Source: Heyndrickxia oleronia (lineage in GTDB: Bacteria; Bacillota; Bacilli; Bacillales; Bacillaceae_C). From it: a DNA stretch of 64,000 nt. A model generated the notes under the pieces. It did not search any database. It saw only the letters and a program-made list of their open reading frames with translations, and was not told the DNA's origin. The stretch spans positions 4,006,001 to 4,070,000 of the forward strand of contig NZ_CP065424.1 in assembly GCF_017809215.1 (NCBI RefSeq). Direction: 5' to 3'. The position numbers and the translations under genes were made by a program. Positions 1 to 9,493 of this stretch are shown one piece after another. Position 1 is the stretch's first letter. Each line of letters begins with the position of its first letter.

Positions 1-1
1 T

Positions 2-1276
2 GGATTATTAGGATTTGGAACAGTCGGAACCGGTGTCGTGCACCTACTAACAAATGAGCAAGAAAAATTTAGGCAGCAAACAGGCACACAAATTCTAATA
101 AATAAAATCCTTGTAAAAGATCCAGATAAAATTCGAAAAATCGATCAATATAATCAATTATTAACAACTGAACCGAGTGATATAGTAGATAATCCCGAGA
201 TTGATATAGTGATAGAAGTCATGGGTGGAATTGAAGAATCGAGAAAACATATCCATACTGCTTTAAAAAATAAAAAACACGTCATCACCGCTAATAAGGA
301 CTTAATGGCCCTACATGGTAGTGAATTACTACAAGCTGCTGCAAATCAGGGCTGTGATCTGTATTATGAAGCAAGCGTTGGTGGTGGTATTCCGATCTTA
401 AGAGGGCTAACAGATGGTCTTGCAGCAGATCGAATAAAAAAATTAATCGGGATTGTAAATGGAACAACTAATTATATTTTAAGTAAAATGAGTCATCATT
501 CGGTAAGCTATGAAGAAGTCTTGCAGGAGGCACAATCGCTTGGTTTTGCCGAAAGTGATCCTTCCTCAGATGTAGAGGGCTTGGATGCAGCAAGAAAAAT
601 GGTCATTTTAAGTCATTTAGCCTACTCAATCCCTGTCACTTTAGATGATGTTGTCGTTGAAGGAATTACTCATGTAGCTGAAGAAGATATTCTTTATAGT
701 AAAAAATTGGGGTATACCATTAAATTAGTTGGGATTGCAGAGCTAGACAATGGAGAGATTGATGTCCGCGTCGCTCCGACATTATTACCTACTAATCACC
801 CACTTGCTTCAGTAGATAATGAGTATAATGCGATCTATGTTTATGGTCATTCAGTAGGAGAAACCATGTTTTACGGTCCTGGTGCTGGGGAGCTACCAAC
901 GGCTATCGCAGTTGTTTCAGATCTAATCTCTGTCGCCAAAAATATGAAACACGGAATCAATGGTCAGCATATTTTCCTACCTCAAAATGAAAAGAAGCTA
1001 AAGCCGGCTGACTCCATTGAAAGTCAATATTTCCTTCGTCTTCATGTAAAGGACGAACCAGGGGCATTGTCTAAAATAACAGGTCTATTCAACGAGCAAG
1101 AAATGAGCTTGCAGAAGGTCATTCAGGAACCAATTGTATCTAAGAAATTAGCAGAGGTCGTCATTATCACACACACAACCAATCAACAACGATTTGAACA
1201 AATCTATCAACTATTAGCAGATTTAGATGTAGTCATCGATGTGAAAAGCAATTATCGCGTAGAGGGGATGAATTAA
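2..1276 (+). CDS. hom: homoserine dehydrogenase (5' end cut by window)
   Basis: NAD(P)-dependent reduction of aspartate semialdehyde to homoserine, the branch point to threonine and methionine; cytosolic. The frame is open from base 2 and begins inside the Rossmann motif GLLGFGTVGTGV, so only a few N-terminal residues and the start codon lie outside the window. The GTG at base 38 is internal and is not the start. The central part has the family's VMGGIEES and ANKDLMA motifs and the catalytic-domain stretch NGTTNYILSKM. A C-terminal ACT domain begins around LRLHVKDEPGALSKI, which in this family usually senses threonine. The stop is directly followed by the thrC ATG, giving the Bacillus order hom-thrC-thrB. 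The promoter is not in the window. Confidence 0.97.
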   Translation, partial: GLLGFGTVGTGVVHLLTNEQEKFRQQTGTQILINKILVKDPDKIRKIDQYNQLLTTEPSDIVDNPEIDIVIEVMGGIEESRKHIHTALKNKKHVITANKDLMALHGSELLQAAANQGCDLYYEASVGGGIPILRGLTDGLAADRIKKLIGIVNGTTNYILSKMSHHSVSYEEVLQEAQSLGFAESDPSSDVEGLDAARKMVILSHLAYSIPVTLDDVVVEGITHVAEEDILYSKKLGYTIKLVGIAELDNGEIDVRVAPTLLPTNHPLASVDNEYNAIYVYGHSVGETMFYGPGAGELPTAIAVVSDLISVAKNMKHGINGQHIFLPQNEKKLKPADSIESQYFLRLHVKDEPGALSKITGLFNEQEMSLQKVIQEPIVSKKLAEVVIITHTTNQQRFEQIYQLLADLDVVIDVKSNYRVEGMN

Positions 1277-2335
1277 ATGTATTGGCAAGGGCTCATTAAT
1301 CAATATAAAGACTATTTACCTATCACTGAAAATACCCCAAGCCTAAGTCTCATGGAAGGGAATACACCGTTGATCCCATTAAAAGTATTATCAGAGAAAT
1401 GGCAGGTAGAAATTTATGTAAAGTATGAAGGCGCGAATCCTACAGGCAGTTTTAAAGATCGCGGAATGGTATTAGCCGTTGCCAAAGCAAAGGAAAGTGG
1501 CAGCCGTGGAGTCATTTGTGCCTCTACAGGAAATACGGCTGCTGCGGCCGCTGCATACAGTACAAGAGCTGGACTTGACTGTTTAATTGTTATTCCAAAA
1601 GGAAAAATTGCTCTTGGAAAATTGGCGCAATCCATTATGTATGGTGCAAAAATTTATGAAATTGAGGGAAATTTTGATCATGCTCTAGAAATGGTGATAC
1701 ATACTTCCAAGCATTCCGAATATTCATTAGTCAACTCCGTCAATCCGTTTCGCCTTGAAGGTCAAAAGACAGCAGCATTCGAGATTTGCGAACAATTAGG
1801 TGAAGCACCAGACATTTTATCCATTCCTGTAGGGAATGCCGGAAACATCTCTGCCTATTGGAAAGGCTTTAAAGAATTTCACAAAAAGAAGGGCTACTCA
1901 CTTCCAGAAATGCGCGGATTTGAAGCTGAGGGCTCAGCAGCCATCGTACAAAATAAAGTGATCGAAAATCCAGAAACGATTGCGACTGCGATTCGAATTG
2001 GTAATCCGGCAAGCTGGAATCTAGCAGTGGAAGCAGCCAATGAATCCAACGGAAAAATTGATAGTGTTACAGATGAAGAAATACTAGAAAGCTATCGAGA
2101 ACTAGCAGGATTAGAAGGGATTTTTGCCGAACCTGCATCTTGTGCCTCAATTGCTGGAATAAAAAAACAAATCGAATCAGGGGAAATTAAGAAAGGTAGT
2201 AAAATCGTCGCTGTCCTAACAGGAAATGGACTAAAGGATCCGGCTACTGCGATGGACCAATTAAGAATCCAACCTGAGATACTCAAAGCAAATAAGGATG
2301 AATTACTTAACCATCTAAAGCAGGTGGCACGATGA
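1277..2335 (+). CDS. thrC: threonine synthase
   Basis: PLP enzyme converting O-phosphohomoserine to threonine, the last step of the pathway. It has 352 residues, normal for the short Bacillus-type ThrC. The PLP lysine is K60 in PTGSFKDRGM, followed by the STGNTAAAAAAY phosphate/substrate loop and the glycine-rich PVGNAGN loop that holds the cofactor phosphate. It starts immediately after the hom stop and overlaps thrB by 4 bases (ATGA), so translation is probably coupled. It differs clearly from the zinc-ribbon threonine-synthase-like protein at 23245-24351. Confidence 0.97.
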   Translation: MYWQGLINQYKDYLPITENTPSLSLMEGNTPLIPLKVLSEKWQVEIYVKYEGANPTGSFKDRGMVLAVAKAKESGSRGVICASTGNTAAAAAAYSTRAGLDCLIVIPKGKIALGKLAQSIMYGAKIYEIEGNFDHALEMVIHTSKHSEYSLVNSVNPFRLEGQKTAAFEICEQLGEAPDILSIPVGNAGNISAYWKGFKEFHKKKGYSLPEMRGFEAEGSAAIVQNKVIENPETIATAIRIGNPASWNLAVEAANESNGKIDSVTDEEILESYRELAGLEGIFAEPASCASIAGIKKQIESGEIKKGSKIVAVLTGNGLKDPATAMDQLRIQPEILKANKDELLNHLKQVAR

Positions 2336-3252
2336 AGAACGAACCATTTTATTTAAAAGTTCCAGGCAGTACCTCAAACCTGGGTCCAGGCTTTGATTCC
2401 ATCGGGCTAGCGATTAATCGATATTTATATGTGAGTGTCCAACTTTCCGACCAATGGGATATCCATTTTATAAATAATGAGGTTCCATTACCAGACATCG
2501 AAGAAAATATTATTTATAATGCAGCGAAATATGTCAGTGATTTTTACAAAAAAGAACTGCCCCCACTAACCATCTCTATGCAAAGTGAAATCCCACTTGC
2601 AAGAGGACTTGGAAGCAGCGCAGCAGCAATTGTTGCCGGGATAGAAATAGCTGACAATATTCTTGAGCTTGAATTAAGTAGAACAGAGAAAGGTCATTTT
2701 GCAAGCAGTTTCGAAGGTCATCCGGATAATGCTACAGCCTCTTTATGGGGTGGATTGACTGTATCGTCTCACTCGAATGAATCAACTGAAACGATCATTG
2801 GTCCTACTCCAGAAATAGATATCATCGCAATGATTCCTTCATTCGAATTAAAAACAAAAGAGGCAAGATCAGTTCTCCCTGAAACTCTTGCCTTCAGTAA
2901 AGCAATCGAAGGTAGTAGCATTAGTAATGTTCTTATCGCTGCTATTTTTCAAAACAACTGGGAATTGGCCGGACGAATGATGGAAAGAGATATTTTCCAT
3001 CAACCTTACCGGGCCGCACTCGTTCCGGATCTAGCAAAAATTACTGCATTAGGTCATGAACTCGGAGTTTACGGAACCATCCTAAGTGGAGCAGGTCCTA
3101 CAATCATCTCCTTCGTTCCAAAAAATAAAGGAGAAACCATTGCAAAGGTCATTTCGCAAACATTTAATGATTATCAATATGAAATTCTACAGCCAGACTC
3201 TAGTGGTGTGACTAAAGTTCCATCTTTTCCTGGAAACAGGCAATTAATATAA
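2332..3252 (+). CDS. thrB: homoserine kinase
   Basis: GHMP-family kinase that phosphorylates homoserine with ATP to give the ThrC substrate. It has 306 residues, the usual length. The N-terminal PGSTSNLGPGFDSIG motif and the ATP-binding PLARGLGSSAAA loop (residues 88-99) are intact, and the C-terminal GHMP motif LSGAGPTIISF is present. Last gene of hom-thrC-thrB. No intrinsic terminator is visible after it; the downstream DNA is the ATTCGCACGAA repeat array. Confidence 0.97.
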   Translation: MKNEPFYLKVPGSTSNLGPGFDSIGLAINRYLYVSVQLSDQWDIHFINNEVPLPDIEENIIYNAAKYVSDFYKKELPPLTISMQSEIPLARGLGSSAAAIVAGIEIADNILELELSRTEKGHFASSFEGHPDNATASLWGGLTVSSHSNESTETIIGPTPEIDIIAMIPSFELKTKEARSVLPETLAFSKAIEGSSISNVLIAAIFQNNWELAGRMMERDIFHQPYRAALVPDLAKITALGHELGVYGTILSGAGPTIISFVPKNKGETIAKVISQTFNDYQYEILQPDSSGVTKVPSFPGNRQLI

Positions 3253-3274
3253 GTGGAGTTAGCAATACATTTTC

Positions 3275-3572
3275 GTGATTCGCGCGAATTAGGCTGACAT
3301 TCGCACGATATTTTGGTGATTCGCACGAAACGGACTACGTTTGGCGCGAATCCCCTTTTTCTTTGCTCGATTCGCACGAATTCCGAAATCATTCGCACGA
3401 ATTCCGATATGATTCGCACGAACTTATGACGGATTCGCACGAATTCCTATATCATTCGCACGAACTTATGACGGATTCGCACGAAACTGACCACGTTTAG
3501 CGCGAATCCCCATTTCTCTCCTCGATTCGCACGAATTCCGGAATATTCGCTCGAACTTATGCAAGATTCGCA
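3275..3572. repeat. array of short ATTCGCACGAA-type repeats
   Basis: Roughly a dozen copies of ATTCGCACGAA or close variants (GCGCGAAT, TTCGCTCGAA) every 20-25 bases between thrB and the next gene. There is also a longer internal duplication: AAACGGACTACGTTTGGCG near 3327 and AAACTGACCACGTTTAGCG near 3484, each followed by CGAATCCCC and a CTCGATTCGCACGAATTCCG stretch. On the minus strand the repeats read FVRI-FVRI, but there is no start site or family resemblance, so I regard this as non-coding. Function unknown. Confidence 0.85.
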
Positions 3573-3573
3573 C

Positions 3574-3609
3574 AAAAAAAGGTTGTCTTATAACACGAAT
3601 AAGACAACC
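3574..3609 (-). terminator. intrinsic terminator of the small gene 3629-3799
   Basis: GGTTGTCTTAT and ATAAGACAACC form a strong stem (3581-3609); on the minus strand it is followed by seven T residues (3580-3574). It lies 20 bases after the stop of the 56-aa gene. Confidence 0.85.
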
Positions 3610-3628
3610 TACAAGTATGTAGTGATTC

Positions 3629-3799
3629 TTAGGAAATAGATTTATCTATGGCACTATCCCAATCTGGAAAATAATATAGTGCACTTCGCATTAATTGCGG
3701 GTGGGACTTTTTAATACTTTTCTTACCTAATGAATTCCCGTTCATATGCAATTGCTGAATTTCGCGTAATACTTCTTCTACACTCATATCAACTTCCAT
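3629..3799 (-). CDS. 56-aa protein resembling an HNH/homing-endonuclease-associated repeat
   Basis: A small gene with a good ribosome site (AAAGGAGGG, 9 bases before the ATG) and its own terminator. The product (MEVDMSVEEVLREIQQLHMN...) ends in a pattern like the short helical repeats found singly or in tandem near HNH endonucleases: IQQLHMNGNSLGKKSIKK, then HPQLM, then YYFPDWDSAI (compare the family's p.L...a...fgsW..A). That resemblance is from memory and is only moderately secure. It lies 71 bases after the aldehyde dehydrogenase and probably ends the same transcript. Possible role: a small nucleic-acid-binding or adaptor protein; function not known. Confidence 0.7.
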   Translation of the reverse strand: MEVDMSVEEVLREIQQLHMNGNSLGKKSIKKSHPQLMRSALYYFPDWDSAIDKSIS

Positions 3800-3870
3800 C
3801 TTGCCAGTTCCCTCCTTTCCTTTCGAATCATCTACATACTTGCCATAAATGGATTATCTATACATACAAC

Positions 3871-5298
3871 TTACTTTGTTTTAAAGCTAATAAACTTTTC
3901 CTCCATCATTTCTTTCATCGCATACTTTATCCCTTCTCGCCCAACTCCACTATCTTTCCAACCACCATATGGCATATTATCAATACGGAAAGTAGGAATA
4001 TCATTGATGATAACTCCACCTGTTTCAAGATGTTCAGCCGCATAAAAAGCATGCTCCATATTATTAGTCATAATCCCAGAATTGAGCCCATATATCGAAT
4101 CATTTGCATCATTAATCGCTTCCTCTAAGGTGTCAAATGGAAAAATACAAACGACTGGACCGAAAATTTCATTTCGGAATACTTTCGAATCACGTGAGAC
4201 ATTCGTTAAAACGGTTGGAGTCAGGACATTCCCCTCTACTGTTCCACCACATTCTACCTTTGCACCAGACTGTACAGCCTCATTAATCCAGGTTTGTAAC
4301 CGATTCAAGGATTTCTTAGAGATTACGGCTGTGATATTTACATTCTCATCGAGTGGTGATCCAATCACAAGCTGTTTTGTCCGTGCGATAAATTTCTCCA
4401 AGAAAGACTTGTATAATGTTCGATGAACATAGATTCGTTGTATCGATATGCAAACTTGACCATTATAAGAAAATGAACCCAACACACTGCGTTCGATAAC
4501 TTTATCAATATCCACCCCTTCATCAATAATAAAAGGAGAATTTGACCCTAGTTCCAATGTCAATTTTCTAAAGCCAGCCTGTCGGTGAATTATATGTCCT
4601 ACTTCAACACTACCTGTGAATGTCACATTTTTAACATATGGATGTGTGGTCAATGCTTCACTGAGTACTTCGCCTTTTCCGGGAATAATATTTAATACGC
4701 CATCTGGCAGCCCTGCTTCTTTAAAAATTTCAGCAAGTAATAAAGAGCTTAATGGCGTTTGTTCCGCAGGTTTAAGAACTATCGCATTTCCCGCTGCAAT
4801 GGCAGGACCTACTTTATGGGCAACAAGATTAAACGGAAAATTAAATGGAGTGATTGCCGTTACTACACCCATGGGAGTATGAATCGTAAAGCCAAAGCGA
4901 TTTTCCCCACCCTCAGCAGCATCCATTGGGATTTGTTCTCCATAATTACTTTTGGCTGCTTCCGCGGCAAAACGATAGGTTTGAACCGTTCGATTCATTT
5001 CCTCACGCGCATTTCTTATTGATTTGGCTGCTTCTAAAGCAATAACTTTCGCACATTCCTCACTGCGTGCTTCCATTATTTCTGCCGCTTTATATAAAAT
5101 TTTTGCTCTTGCATGTGCCGGGACTGTTCGAAACTTTTGAAAAGCTGCATGTGCCTCTACAATTGCTTCTACCGCATCTGCTGGTTCAGCCTGCCCAATC
5201 TCTGCAAGCTCCTCATCTGTATGAGGATTATATAATGGTTCATACGCTTTCGCATCCCTCCAATGACCACCTATCCACAAGGACCATTTTTTCTTCAT
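3871..5298 (-). CDS. NAD(P)-dependent aldehyde dehydrogenase
   Basis: Oxidises an aldehyde to the acid; substrate not determinable here. It has 475 residues, standard for the superfamily. Seen: the PFNFPFN motif near residue 151, FTGSVEVG cofactor loop near 227, catalytic base E249 in LELGSNSP and nucleophile C283 in GQVCISIQR. The LELGSNSP and CISIQR variants are typical of the lactaldehyde / non-phosphorylating glyceraldehyde-3-phosphate dehydrogenase branch rather than betaine or acetaldehyde enzymes. Ribosome site GAGGAGG precedes the ATG. It starts 33 bases after the acetolactate-synthase-like gene, so the two are probably one operon; the product of the ThDP enzyme, or an aldehyde from the same substrate, may be what it oxidises (inference). 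Confidence 0.92.
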   Translation of the reverse strand: MKKKWSLWIGGHWRDAKAYEPLYNPHTDEELAEIGQAEPADAVEAIVEAHAAFQKFRTVPAHARAKILYKAAEIMEARSEECAKVIALEAAKSIRNAREEMNRTVQTYRFAAEAAKSNYGEQIPMDAAEGGENRFGFTIHTPMGVVTAITPFNFPFNLVAHKVGPAIAAGNAIVLKPAEQTPLSSLLLAEIFKEAGLPDGVLNIIPGKGEVLSEALTTHPYVKNVTFTGSVEVGHIIHRQAGFRKLTLELGSNSPFIIDEGVDIDKVIERSVLGSFSYNGQVCISIQRIYVHRTLYKSFLEKFIARTKQLVIGSPLDENVNITAVISKKSLNRLQTWINEAVQSGAKVECGGTVEGNVLTPTVLTNVSRDSKVFRNEIFGPVVCIFPFDTLEEAINDANDSIYGLNSGIMTNNMEHAFYAAEHLETGGVIINDIPTFRIDNMPYGGWKDSGVGREGIKYAMKEMMEEKFISFKTK

Positions 5299-5331
5299 GT
5301 TCTTTTCCTCCTCGATTTACGATCAACGAAT

Positions 5332-6966
5332 TTATAATTTACAAATATAATTTCCAAGTGTTTTTGATAGCTCCACATTTTCTGAGTAGTCCACATCCAC
5401 ATCAATGATGACAATTTCTTCACTAGCCATCGCTTTTTCTAAAGCAGGTAACAATTCATCTGAATGCTTTACCTTTATACCTTGCACATCAAAGCTCTTT
5501 GCGAATTCTAAAAAGTCTGGATCAGTAAATTCAATCTCATTAGATCGATTAAATTTATTCAGTTGCTTCCATTCAATCAAGCCAAATTTTGAATCGTGAA
5601 AAATAATAATCACAATGGCAAGACCAAGTCGTTTGGCTGTTGCTATTTCAACACCATTCATAAGAAACCCTCCATCGCCTGTTACAGCTATTACAGGCTT
5701 GTCTGGATTGGCTAATTTTGCAGCAATCGCACCAGGAACCGCAATCCCCATAGACGCCCAACCATTGGAGATAATTGTGTGATTTGGTTTTTCAGGTTGA
5801 AACATTCGAGCAATCCACAGTTTATGTGCACCAACGTCTGAAATTACGATAGCTTCTCCTTTTTCCGCCTTTTTTAAGTCTGCCAGTATTCTTTGCGGTT
5901 TAACCGGGCTTCCGGAAATCGTGTCTTTCGCATGAAGTTTTTCATCTAATTGGGATTTTAATTGTTTTACCTTTTCCCATAATTCCTTTTTTTCCACATA
6001 TGTACTTAATTCATCTAATCCTTCCTTCACATTTCCAACTAGCTCCACTTGGACTGGATAAAACGCATCGACTTCAGCAGGTAAACTATCCAAATGAATG
6101 ATTGGATTCATTGCTTCATCATTCCAATATTTAGGTAAATATTCAACAAAATCATAGCCAACCGTAATAATCAAATCGGCTAAATCAAAGCCACATAAAA
6201 CATAGTCCTTTGCCTGCATTCCAACTGTATACAAGGTAAGCGGGTGATCAGATGGCAAGACCCCCTTAGCCATAAACGTATTCACTACAGGAATATTTTT
6301 TGCTTCAGCAAATGCACGAAGGCTCTCTACTGCTCCATCACGAATAACCCCGTTTCCAGCTAGAATAATTGGACGTTTTGATCGATTAATTGCTTCTGCG
6401 GCCTGTTTAATTGCACTTTCTGCTGGTCGAGATATCGGAAGAGGTGTTACTGGTAATGGCTCACCTTCTGTGTCCATCATGGCAATATCCTCAGGTAATT
6501 CAATATGAACAGCACCCGGCTTTTCAAGAACTGCTGTTTTAAAGGCCTTTCGGATAATTTCTGGAATGGTATGTGGTACTCTTATTTGTTGATTCCATTT
6601 TGTTACTTCTTTGAAAACCCCGATAATATCAACGTATTGATGTGATTCCTTATGGATACGCTCAAGACCAGCCTGTCCTGTAATTGCCACAACTGGAGCG
6701 TGATCGAGATAAGCATCCCCAATTCCAGTTAATAAATTGGTCGCACCAGGTCCTAATGTTGCTAAACAAACGCCCACTTTTCCTGTTAAACGACCATAAA
6801 TATCCGCCATAAATGCAGCTGCCTGTTCATGATGCACAACGATAAATTCAATATTCGAACCTATAAGAGAATCAATTAAATCCGTATTTTCCTCTCCAGG
6901 TATTCCAAAAATATATTCCACTCCCTCATTTTCTAAGCATTGAACAAATAGATCGGAAGCTTTCAA
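5332..6966 (-). CDS. ThDP-dependent acetolactate-synthase-like enzyme
   Basis: Thiamine-diphosphate enzyme of the acetolactate synthase/pyruvate oxidase family; expected reaction is condensation of two pyruvates to acetolactate. It has 544 residues. The ThDP-activating glutamate is E47 (HHEQAAAFMAD), and the C-terminal GDG ThDP/Mg motif is present (VTGDGGFLMNGVEIATA). It starts at TTG with AAGGAGGT 8 bases upstream; no in-frame ATG is as well placed. No small regulatory subunit gene is adjacent, so it is probably a catabolic AlsS-type or paralogous enzyme rather than the biosynthetic IlvB; the alsD decarboxylase is also absent. Pairing with an aldehyde dehydrogenase suggests a specific catabolic route, not identified. 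Confidence 0.88.
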   Translation of the reverse strand: MKASDLFVQCLENEGVEYIFGIPGEENTDLIDSLIGSNIEFIVVHHEQAAAFMADIYGRLTGKVGVCLATLGPGATNLLTGIGDAYLDHAPVVAITGQAGLERIHKESHQYVDIIGVFKEVTKWNQQIRVPHTIPEIIRKAFKTAVLEKPGAVHIELPEDIAMMDTEGEPLPVTPLPISRPAESAIKQAAEAINRSKRPIILAGNGVIRDGAVESLRAFAEAKNIPVVNTFMAKGVLPSDHPLTLYTVGMQAKDYVLCGFDLADLIITVGYDFVEYLPKYWNDEAMNPIIHLDSLPAEVDAFYPVQVELVGNVKEGLDELSTYVEKKELWEKVKQLKSQLDEKLHAKDTISGSPVKPQRILADLKKAEKGEAIVISDVGAHKLWIARMFQPEKPNHTIISNGWASMGIAVPGAIAAKLANPDKPVIAVTGDGGFLMNGVEIATAKRLGLAIVIIIFHDSKFGLIEWKQLNKFNRSNEIEFTDPDFLEFAKSFDVQGIKVKHSDELLPALEKAMASEEIVIIDVDVDYSENVELSKTLGNYICKL

Positions 6967-7089
6967 GAATATGTACCTCCTTGATTGTTTTTTAGTAGCT
7001 TTCCAATCCCATTTAAATTTATGTGACGTTCAGCCAATGCATATATTTTTCATTTCGTGTAATGAATATTGTTAGAGGAGGCGGACGTA

Positions 7090-8691
7090 ATGAAACTTGC
7101 AGATATTTTAATCATCATTGGTTTTATTGTTATTGCATTGCTACTCATTGGTTTAATCATTTTTCTTATCTATCTCTTATTGTTTGATCGTAACCAAAAA
7201 AGTCATTCCATCTTAAGAAACTATCCGGCACTCGGAAGAATTCGTTATTTCTTTGAAAAAATTGGTCCCGAAATGCGTCAGTATTGGTTCAATAGTGATA
7301 CTGAAGGAAAACCATTTTCGAGAGATGACTATGAACATATCGTAAAAAGCGCAAAATATAAGCGTGATGTCGTTGGCTTCGGTTCAAAGCGTGACTTCGA
7401 CGAAGAAGGCTTCTATGTAAAAAATGATATGTTTCCTAAATTGACAGAAGAGATCAAAATGGATGAAAACACAAAGGTTTTCACTAAAAGATACATATTA
7501 ATGAAGGACCCCCTTTTTTCACAACGGGAGGAAAAATGGGAGGATGAAGAAACATCTGCTTATTTATTGCATGATGATGATGCGGTGGTCATTGGACCAA
7601 ATACTAAATACCCTTTTGTATTAAAAGGATTAATCGGCATGTCCGCAATGAGCTATGGTGCACTTGGAAAGCATGCCATCACTGCATTATCTAAAGGACT
7701 TGGATTAGCAAAAGGGACTTGGATGAACACAGGTGAAGGCGGCTTATCTCCTTATCATCTTGAAGGTGGAGTGGATATTATCATGCAGATTGGTCCTGGC
7801 TTATTCGGGATCCGCGATAAAAATGGGGAAGTCGATTGGGACGAATTAAAACGCAAAAGTGAAATTCCTGAAATTAAAGCATTTGAGCTAAAACTCGCTC
7901 AAGGAGCAAAAACACGTGGCGGCCATATCGATGCAGAAAAAGTGAACCCAGAAATCGCGGAAATTCGAAAGGTAGAGCCTTATAAATCTGTCGATAGCCC
8001 TAATCGTTTTCATCAGTTTAGTGATGTACCAACTATGTGTGAGTTTATTGAAAAAATTCGCGAGGTAACAGGAATGCCTGTCGGTATGAAAATTGTTATT
8101 GGTGGAAATGACAGTGTCGAAGAATTAGCTAAATATATGAAAGAAACGGGTAAAGGTCCTGATTTCATTACAGTCGATGGTGGAGAAGGTGGGACTGGGG
8201 CTTCCTATCAAGAGCTAATTGATAGTGTTGGTTTGCCGATTAAATCAGCATTGCCTATCCTCGTTTCTACATTGCAAAAATATGGGGTACGTGATCGTGT
8301 GAAGATTATCGCCTCAGGAAAATTATTTACACCTGACCGAATTGCCATCGCATTAGCAATGGGTGCTGATCTTGTTAATATTGCCCGCGGCTTTATGATT
8401 ACCGTTGGATGCATCCAAACATTGAAATGCCAATCAAATGCCTGCCCGGTAGGCGTTGCAACAACCGATCCTGACCTACAAAAAGCACTTGTGATCGATG
8501 AAAAGAAATTCCGTGTCGTGAATTTTCTTGTCACACTAAGAAAAGGGCTATTTCGCATCTCTGCCGCAGCCGGTTTAGATTCACCTGTCCATTTTAAACC
8601 AAAGCATATTATGTATAAGGATGATAAAGGAATTGTCACATCACTTGAAATGATTCTTAAGGATGTTCAGGATAGAATTGATGTAGGTTAA
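7090..8691 (+). CDS. FMN-binding glutamate-synthase-like protein, membrane anchored (YerD-like)
   Basis: About 533 residues. The N-terminus is one hydrophobic segment (about residues 5-31), followed by a TIM-barrel FMN domain like the central domain of glutamate synthase: GMSAMSYGALG, GTGASYQELID, and a three-Cys [3Fe-4S]-type motif GCIQTLKCQSNACPVG. The amidotransferase and NADPH subunits of true GOGAT are missing. B. subtilis YerD has the same build; its reaction is not established. The start chosen is the ATG at 7090, since GAGGAGG lies just upstream; the alternative TTG at 7069 would overlap that ribosome site. Transcribed divergently from the acetolactate-synthase-like operon. Confidence 0.9.
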   Translation: MKLADILIIIGFIVIALLLIGLIIFLIYLLLFDRNQKSHSILRNYPALGRIRYFFEKIGPEMRQYWFNSDTEGKPFSRDDYEHIVKSAKYKRDVVGFGSKRDFDEEGFYVKNDMFPKLTEEIKMDENTKVFTKRYILMKDPLFSQREEKWEDEETSAYLLHDDDAVVIGPNTKYPFVLKGLIGMSAMSYGALGKHAITALSKGLGLAKGTWMNTGEGGLSPYHLEGGVDIIMQIGPGLFGIRDKNGEVDWDELKRKSEIPEIKAFELKLAQGAKTRGGHIDAEKVNPEIAEIRKVEPYKSVDSPNRFHQFSDVPTMCEFIEKIREVTGMPVGMKIVIGGNDSVEELAKYMKETGKGPDFITVDGGEGGTGASYQELIDSVGLPIKSALPILVSTLQKYGVRDRVKIIASGKLFTPDRIAIALAMGADLVNIARGFMITVGCIQTLKCQSNACPVGVATTDPDLQKALVIDEKKFRVVNFLVTLRKGLFRISAAAGLDSPVHFKPKHIMYKDDKGIVTSLEMILKDVQDRIDVG

Positions 8692-8741
8692 TCAATGTTT
8701 ACCTTTTCGAAATTGTGTATTCTTAATAAAATTTTGAATGA

Positions 8742-8771
8742 AAAACCTCCATTTTGACAAGCGGAGGTTTT
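8742..8771. terminator. bidirectional intrinsic terminator
   Basis: AAAACCTCC and GGAGGTTTT form a stem with a short loop, flanked by A- and T-runs on both sides, between two convergent genes (FMN protein and the GyrI-like gene). Confidence 0.8.
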
Positions 8772-8828
8772 CAATTTTTATAAAATCCTCGCTATAATGA
8801 GAGTCGAATCTTGTAGCTCAATAATCCA

Positions 8829-9323
8829 TTACTTAATGGGTAAATACAATGTGTAAGCTGTATCTCTACCGTTATAGGGATTGTAGATTTCGAAACCAAA
8901 TAAATCTGTTGGTTCATACCCTTCACTAGTAAACCATTGATATAGAAATTGATAAGGGTTGATTTCATCAGTCTTTGGATCATACGAAAGTACGGCATAT
9001 TTATGCGCAGGAATTGTTCGGTATATCATTCCTTGAGGAATACGCTCGAAATTAGTTACTTCAACACCAGCAATCCAAGTAAACTCGTCCTTTTCAGGAT
9101 CAAAATTTGGAGGATCGACAAAAATGCCATATGAAATGGGTTGATTACTTCTATTTTTTATTTCTCTTATTCTCGAATGATGAAATTCATCAACTAACTT
9201 TGGGATAATCATATCTTTGTCCATCATTGTTGCATTGCATGATACGCCAACTACCTTAAATTCACCTTTTTCAACAATTTTGGGCATAAGCCTTTCAACC
9301 AATTTCTGATGATTTCCTTCCAT
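8829..9323 (-). CDS. GyrI-like / effector-binding domain protein
   Basis: 164 residues forming a single SOUL/GyrI-like fold of the type found as the C-terminal ligand-binding half of AraC-type regulators (Rob, BmrR-like). Typical features are the FxWIAGVEV strand, the RTIPAHKYAVLSY strand and the final FEIYNPYNG...YTLYLPI. There is no DNA-binding domain. Stand-alone members bind hydrophobic small molecules, or gyrase in E. coli GyrI; which applies here is unknown. The start is the ATG at 9323, preceded by GGAGGGG; upstream in-frame codons would translate the ribosome site itself. Confidence 0.8.
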   Translation of the reverse strand: MEGNHQKLVERLMPKIVEKGEFKVVGVSCNATMMDKDMIIPKLVDEFHHSRIREIKNRSNQPISYGIFVDPPNFDPEKDEFTWIAGVEVTNFERIPQGMIYRTIPAHKYAVLSYDPKTDEINPYQFLYQWFTSEGYEPTDLFGFEIYNPYNGRDTAYTLYLPIK

Positions 9324-9493
9324 CGTACTCTCACCCCTCCTATAATTTCTTGACAATAAGCAAAATTAATATGTAGTAAGAATTCTCGTCTGGAATGATA
9401 AATCCTGCTTCATTTATATTCCACAACTTTATCCCTCTCTTTAAACAGTTCCATAATTACCAAAAATTAGTTTTAGTAATTATGTAAAAACAA

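Noticed and set aside
3174..3440. 88-codon frame reading FVRI repeats
   Set aside because: It is the translation of the short repeat array overlapping the thrB end, with no ribosome site.
3730..4128. Long plus-strand frame over the aldehyde dehydrogenase
   Set aside because: Antisense shadow of a conserved gene.
7069..7089. TTG 7069 as start of the FMN protein
   Set aside because: It would translate through the GAGGAGG ribosome site of ATG 7090.
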